Source of the DNA: an uncultured Clostridia bacterium
GTDB taxonomy: Bacteria > Bacillota > Clostridia > TANB77 > CAG-508
Assembly (NCBI GenBank): GCA_948745425.1
Contig: CAPZDM010000069.1
Location: 1-7,504, forward strand
Direction of reading: 5' to 3'
DNA: 7,504 bases
Shown piece after piece: positions 5,432 through 7,504 of this stretch; the first letter of the stretch is position 1; the number at the start of each line of letters is the position of its first letter. The position numbers and the translations under genes were made by a program. The notes beneath the pieces are model-generated. The model saw only the letters and a list, made by a program, of their open reading frames with translations, was not told the DNA's origin and searched no databases.

Positions 5432-7471
5432 TTAAAGTTCAAATTGCGAATTGTATAATTCTGCATATACTCCATTTTTCTCTATTAATTCTTCATGATT
5501 CCCTTGTTCTACTATGTTTCCATTTCCTATAACTAAAATTAAGTCTGCATTTTTAATTGTAGAAAGTCTATGTGCAATTATGAAAGAGGTTTTTCCTTCT
5601 GTTAATTTATCCATTGCCTTTTGTACTAATTCTTCTGTTCTTGTGTCTACATTTGATGTTGCTTCATCTAAAATTAAAAATGGTGCATTTTGTATCATCC
5701 CCCTTGCAATTGTTAATAATTGTCTTTGACCTGCTGATACACTGTCATCTTCTGATATTTTTGAATCATATCCTTTAGGTAGTGTTTTTATGAAGTGATG
5801 TAGTCCAACTGTTTTGCAAACTTCTACTATTCTTTCATCACTTACATCTTTACTATTATAAACAATGTTTTCTTTTATAGTTCCTTCAAATAGCCATGTA
5901 TCTTGCAGTACCATTGTGAATAAATCATGTATGTTTTCTCTTGTTAGTTCACTTGTAGATATTCCATCAATTTTTATGTCTCCAGAGTCAATATCATAGA
6001 ATTTCATTAATAAGTTTACTAGTGTTGTTTTTCCTGCTCCTGTTGGTCCAACTATTGCTATTTTTTGTCCTGGTTTTGCAATTGCACTAAAGTCTTTAAT
6101 TGTCGGTTTATCATTATTATCATATTGAAAAACAATGTTTTCAAATTCTATTGTTCCTTGCACTTTGTCTTTATTTAATACTTTAGTTACTTCTTTCTGA
6201 TTTGGCATTTCTTTTTCATCTAGAAATTCAAATACTCTTTCACTTGCAGCTGCTGTGGATTGTAGTGCTGTCATTGCTTGTGCTATTTGGCTTAATGGGT
6301 TTGTAAATAGTCTTACATATGTTATAAATGCTACTATTACTCCAAAAGATATGATATCATTCATTGTAAGAAGTGCACCAACTATACATACTGCAACATA
6401 TCCAAAATTTCCTATAAATGCCATTATTGGTTGCATTAATCCTGATAAAAATTGGCTCTTTCTGTTTGCTTCATAAACACTTTTATTGTATTCGTCAAAT
6501 TTTCTGTCTGCTTCTTTCTTACCATTATAAACTTTTACAACATTTAATCCTGAATATATTTCTTCAATATGTCCATTTAGTTTTCCCAATTCTTCTTGTC
6601 TTGACACAAAGTATTTTTGTGATTTTCCTAGAATTAAAAACATTAATATAAATCCTAATAAACTTGATAAAATTGCTGTTAGTGCCATTATCCAGTTTGT
6701 ATAAAACATCATAATTATTGTTCCAAAAAATAATGTAACACTACTTACTAATGTTGATAATGACTGGTTCATTGATTGTGCTATTGTGTCTATATCATTT
6801 GTGACTCTTGATAATGTATCCCCTGTTGAGTGTTTATCAAAATATCTAAGTGGTAAATTATTTATTTTTTTAGATATTCGTGTTCTTAATTTTTTAGCAA
6901 ATTTGTTTGAGACATCTGTCATACAAATTGATTCTATAAATGTGAATAATGCACTTGTGATATATAATATTGCTAAAAATAGTGCTATTTTTTTTATTTC
7001 ATCCATATTCATAAATGGTTTTACTAAATCTTTAATTGATTGTGGCATTTCGTCTATTTTTTCATATAAATGCTCTACTGTTGTATCTTCTCCCATATTA
7101 CTCATTATATTTAAAAATTGCATTTGATCATCTATAGATATTTTTGTTTTATCTATTTCAATTTCTTTTACTATTCCTTGACTAAAGTTTGCAGTTACTT
7201 GTTGCCTAAGTGTTTCTAAATTGTCACTATTTATCACTAGTCCTTTAGATATTTCGTCTGTTAGTTTTGATAATCTATTTGGTGCACTTATTGAAAGTAT
7301 TGCACCTAATGCTGCCAATAAAAGTGCTATTATAATTAATATTCTAAAATTATTTAGCTCGTTAAATAGCCTTTTCATTGCTACTTTAAAATCTTTAGCT
7401 TTTTCTGTTGGTGCAGCTCCCATTCCATGCCCTATTGGACCTCTTCTAGGAGTATTTTTTGCATTAGCCAT
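5432..7471 (-). CDS. ABC exporter half (type IV fold permease fused to ATPase), likely one partner of a heterodimer
   Basis: A 679-residue transmembrane-ATPase fusion of the multidrug/peptide/lipid exporter class; the substrate is not readable from sequence. A basic, Gly-rich N-terminus (R9-R-G-P-I-G-H-G-M-G) precedes six likely membrane segments (about 43-62, 161-182, 243-258, 262-281, 350-369 and 374-390). The ATPase domain (about 440-679) has A-loop Y450, Walker A G475-P-T-G-A-G-K-T482, Q-loop Q523, signature V578-S-A-G-Q-R-Q, Walker B F598-L-I-L-D-E603 and H-loop H634. Its own catalytic residues are therefore intact. It is about 100 residues longer than a typical half-exporter, because of a loop of roughly 98 residues between segments 1 and 2 (63-160). 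Similar N-termini and loops occur in clostridial heterodimeric exporters, as I recall. AAAGGAGG (7488-7481) precedes the ATG by 9 bases. The start overlaps a probable upstream coding end. No terminator is obvious after the stop. Confidence 0.95.
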   Translation of the reverse strand: MANAKNTPRRGPIGHGMGAAPTEKAKDFKVAMKRLFNELNNFRILIIIALLLAALGAILSISAPNRLSKLTDEISKGLVINSDNLETLRQQVTANFSQGIVKEIEIDKTKISIDDQMQFLNIMSNMGEDTTVEHLYEKIDEMPQSIKDLVKPFMNMDEIKKIALFLAILYITSALFTFIESICMTDVSNKFAKKLRTRISKKINNLPLRYFDKHSTGDTLSRVTNDIDTIAQSMNQSLSTLVSSVTLFFGTIIMMFYTNWIMALTAILSSLLGFILMFLILGKSQKYFVSRQEELGKLNGHIEEIYSGLNVVKVYNGKKEADRKFDEYNKSVYEANRKSQFLSGLMQPIMAFIGNFGYVAVCIVGALLTMNDIISFGVIVAFITYVRLFTNPLSQIAQAMTALQSTAAASERVFEFLDEKEMPNQKEVTKVLNKDKVQGTIEFENIVFQYDNNDKPTIKDFSAIAKPGQKIAIVGPTGAGKTTLVNLLMKFYDIDSGDIKIDGISTSELTRENIHDLFTMVLQDTWLFEGTIKENIVYNSKDVSDERIVEVCKTVGLHHFIKTLPKGYDSKISEDDSVSAGQRQLLTIARGMIQNAPFLILDEATSNVDTRTEELVQKAMDKLTEGKTSFIIAHRLSTIKNADLILVIGNGNIVEQGNHEELIEKNGVYAELYNSQFEL

Positions 7472-7504
7472 TGTCTAATTCCTCCTTTGATAATTGTGAT
7501 AGAG
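7464..7504 (-). CDS. Probable C-terminal end of an upstream gene, likely the partner ABC half (partial)
   Basis: From 7502 the minus strand can be read as L-S-Q-L-S-K-E-E-L-D-N-G followed by TAA (7466-7464). This overlaps the exporter start by 8 bases (ATGGCTAA), an arrangement typical of translational coupling. The S-Q-x-x-K-E-E pattern resembles, from memory, the C-terminal tails of first partners in clostridial heterodimeric exporters, which end soon after a Y-x-S-Q motif. Another frame ends at 7475 after ten less protein-like codons (L-Y-H-N-Y-Q-R-R-N). With only 13 codons visible, identity is inference. Confidence 0.45.
   Translation of the reverse strand, partial: LSQLSKEELDNG

Noticed and set aside
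1..7504. Toxin-antitoxin, CRISPR, phage-defence island or transposon in the window
   Set aside because: There are no spaced direct repeats of CRISPR type, no transposase or integrase, and no recognisable toxin. The DUF4143 ATPase alone is not sufficient evidence for a defence system.

Overview
This window is AT-rich DNA (about 25-32% G+C in most stretches I counted by hand). It carries six complete genes, all on the minus strand, plus what looks like the last codons of a seventh at the right edge. The low G+C content, strong AGGAGG-type ribosome binding sites, near-consensus sigma-A promoters with 17-base spacers, the clostridial style of the ABC exporter and a spore-hydrolase-like lipoprotein all point to a Bacillota (Firmicutes) genome, probably a clostridial or gut-type lineage. 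The genetic code appears standard: TGG is used for Trp and the genes end at normal stops. I see no rRNA, tRNA, CRISPR array, integrase or transposase.

Layout in the direction of transcription (right to left). At 7502-7464 is the probable tail of an upstream exporter half, overlapping by 8 bases the start of a full ABC exporter half (7471-5432). An 87-base gap follows, holding a near-consensus promoter for a 61-residue protein of unknown function (5317-5132), which ends in a GNRA-type hairpin terminator (5124-5092). Next is a two-gene operon with its own promoter: a CNNM/CBS/CorC-HlyC membrane protein (5006-3690), then, 10 bases later, a cardiolipin synthase (3679-2159). Then comes a single gene of about 40% G+C for a small lipoprotein (1991-1431), flanked by its own promoter and a strong terminator (1419-1383). 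Last is an AAA+ ATPase with a DUF4143/nuclease-like C-terminus (1243-44), again behind its own promoter.

The exporter, the CorC-like protein and the cardiolipin synthase are ordinary envelope housekeeping genes. The CorC-Cls pair shares one transcript, and both products sit in the membrane. The accessory-looking genes are the lipoprotein, the AAA/DUF4143 ATPase and the 61-residue protein. Each has a private promoter, and two of them have a clear private terminator.

The points that most deserve a second look are these. (i) The lipoprotein is compositionally foreign and resembles, by eye, a divergent SleB/CwlJ-type cell-wall hydrolase tethered to the membrane. (ii) The orphan 61-residue protein has an elaborate leader: a start-site dyad and a hairpin just before the ribosome binding site. 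(iii) Two inverted repeats that share one arm, so cannot form together, lie just upstream of the ATPase promoter. I found no convincing evidence of a complete new multi-gene system. All functional calls come from motif reading by eye, without database searches.
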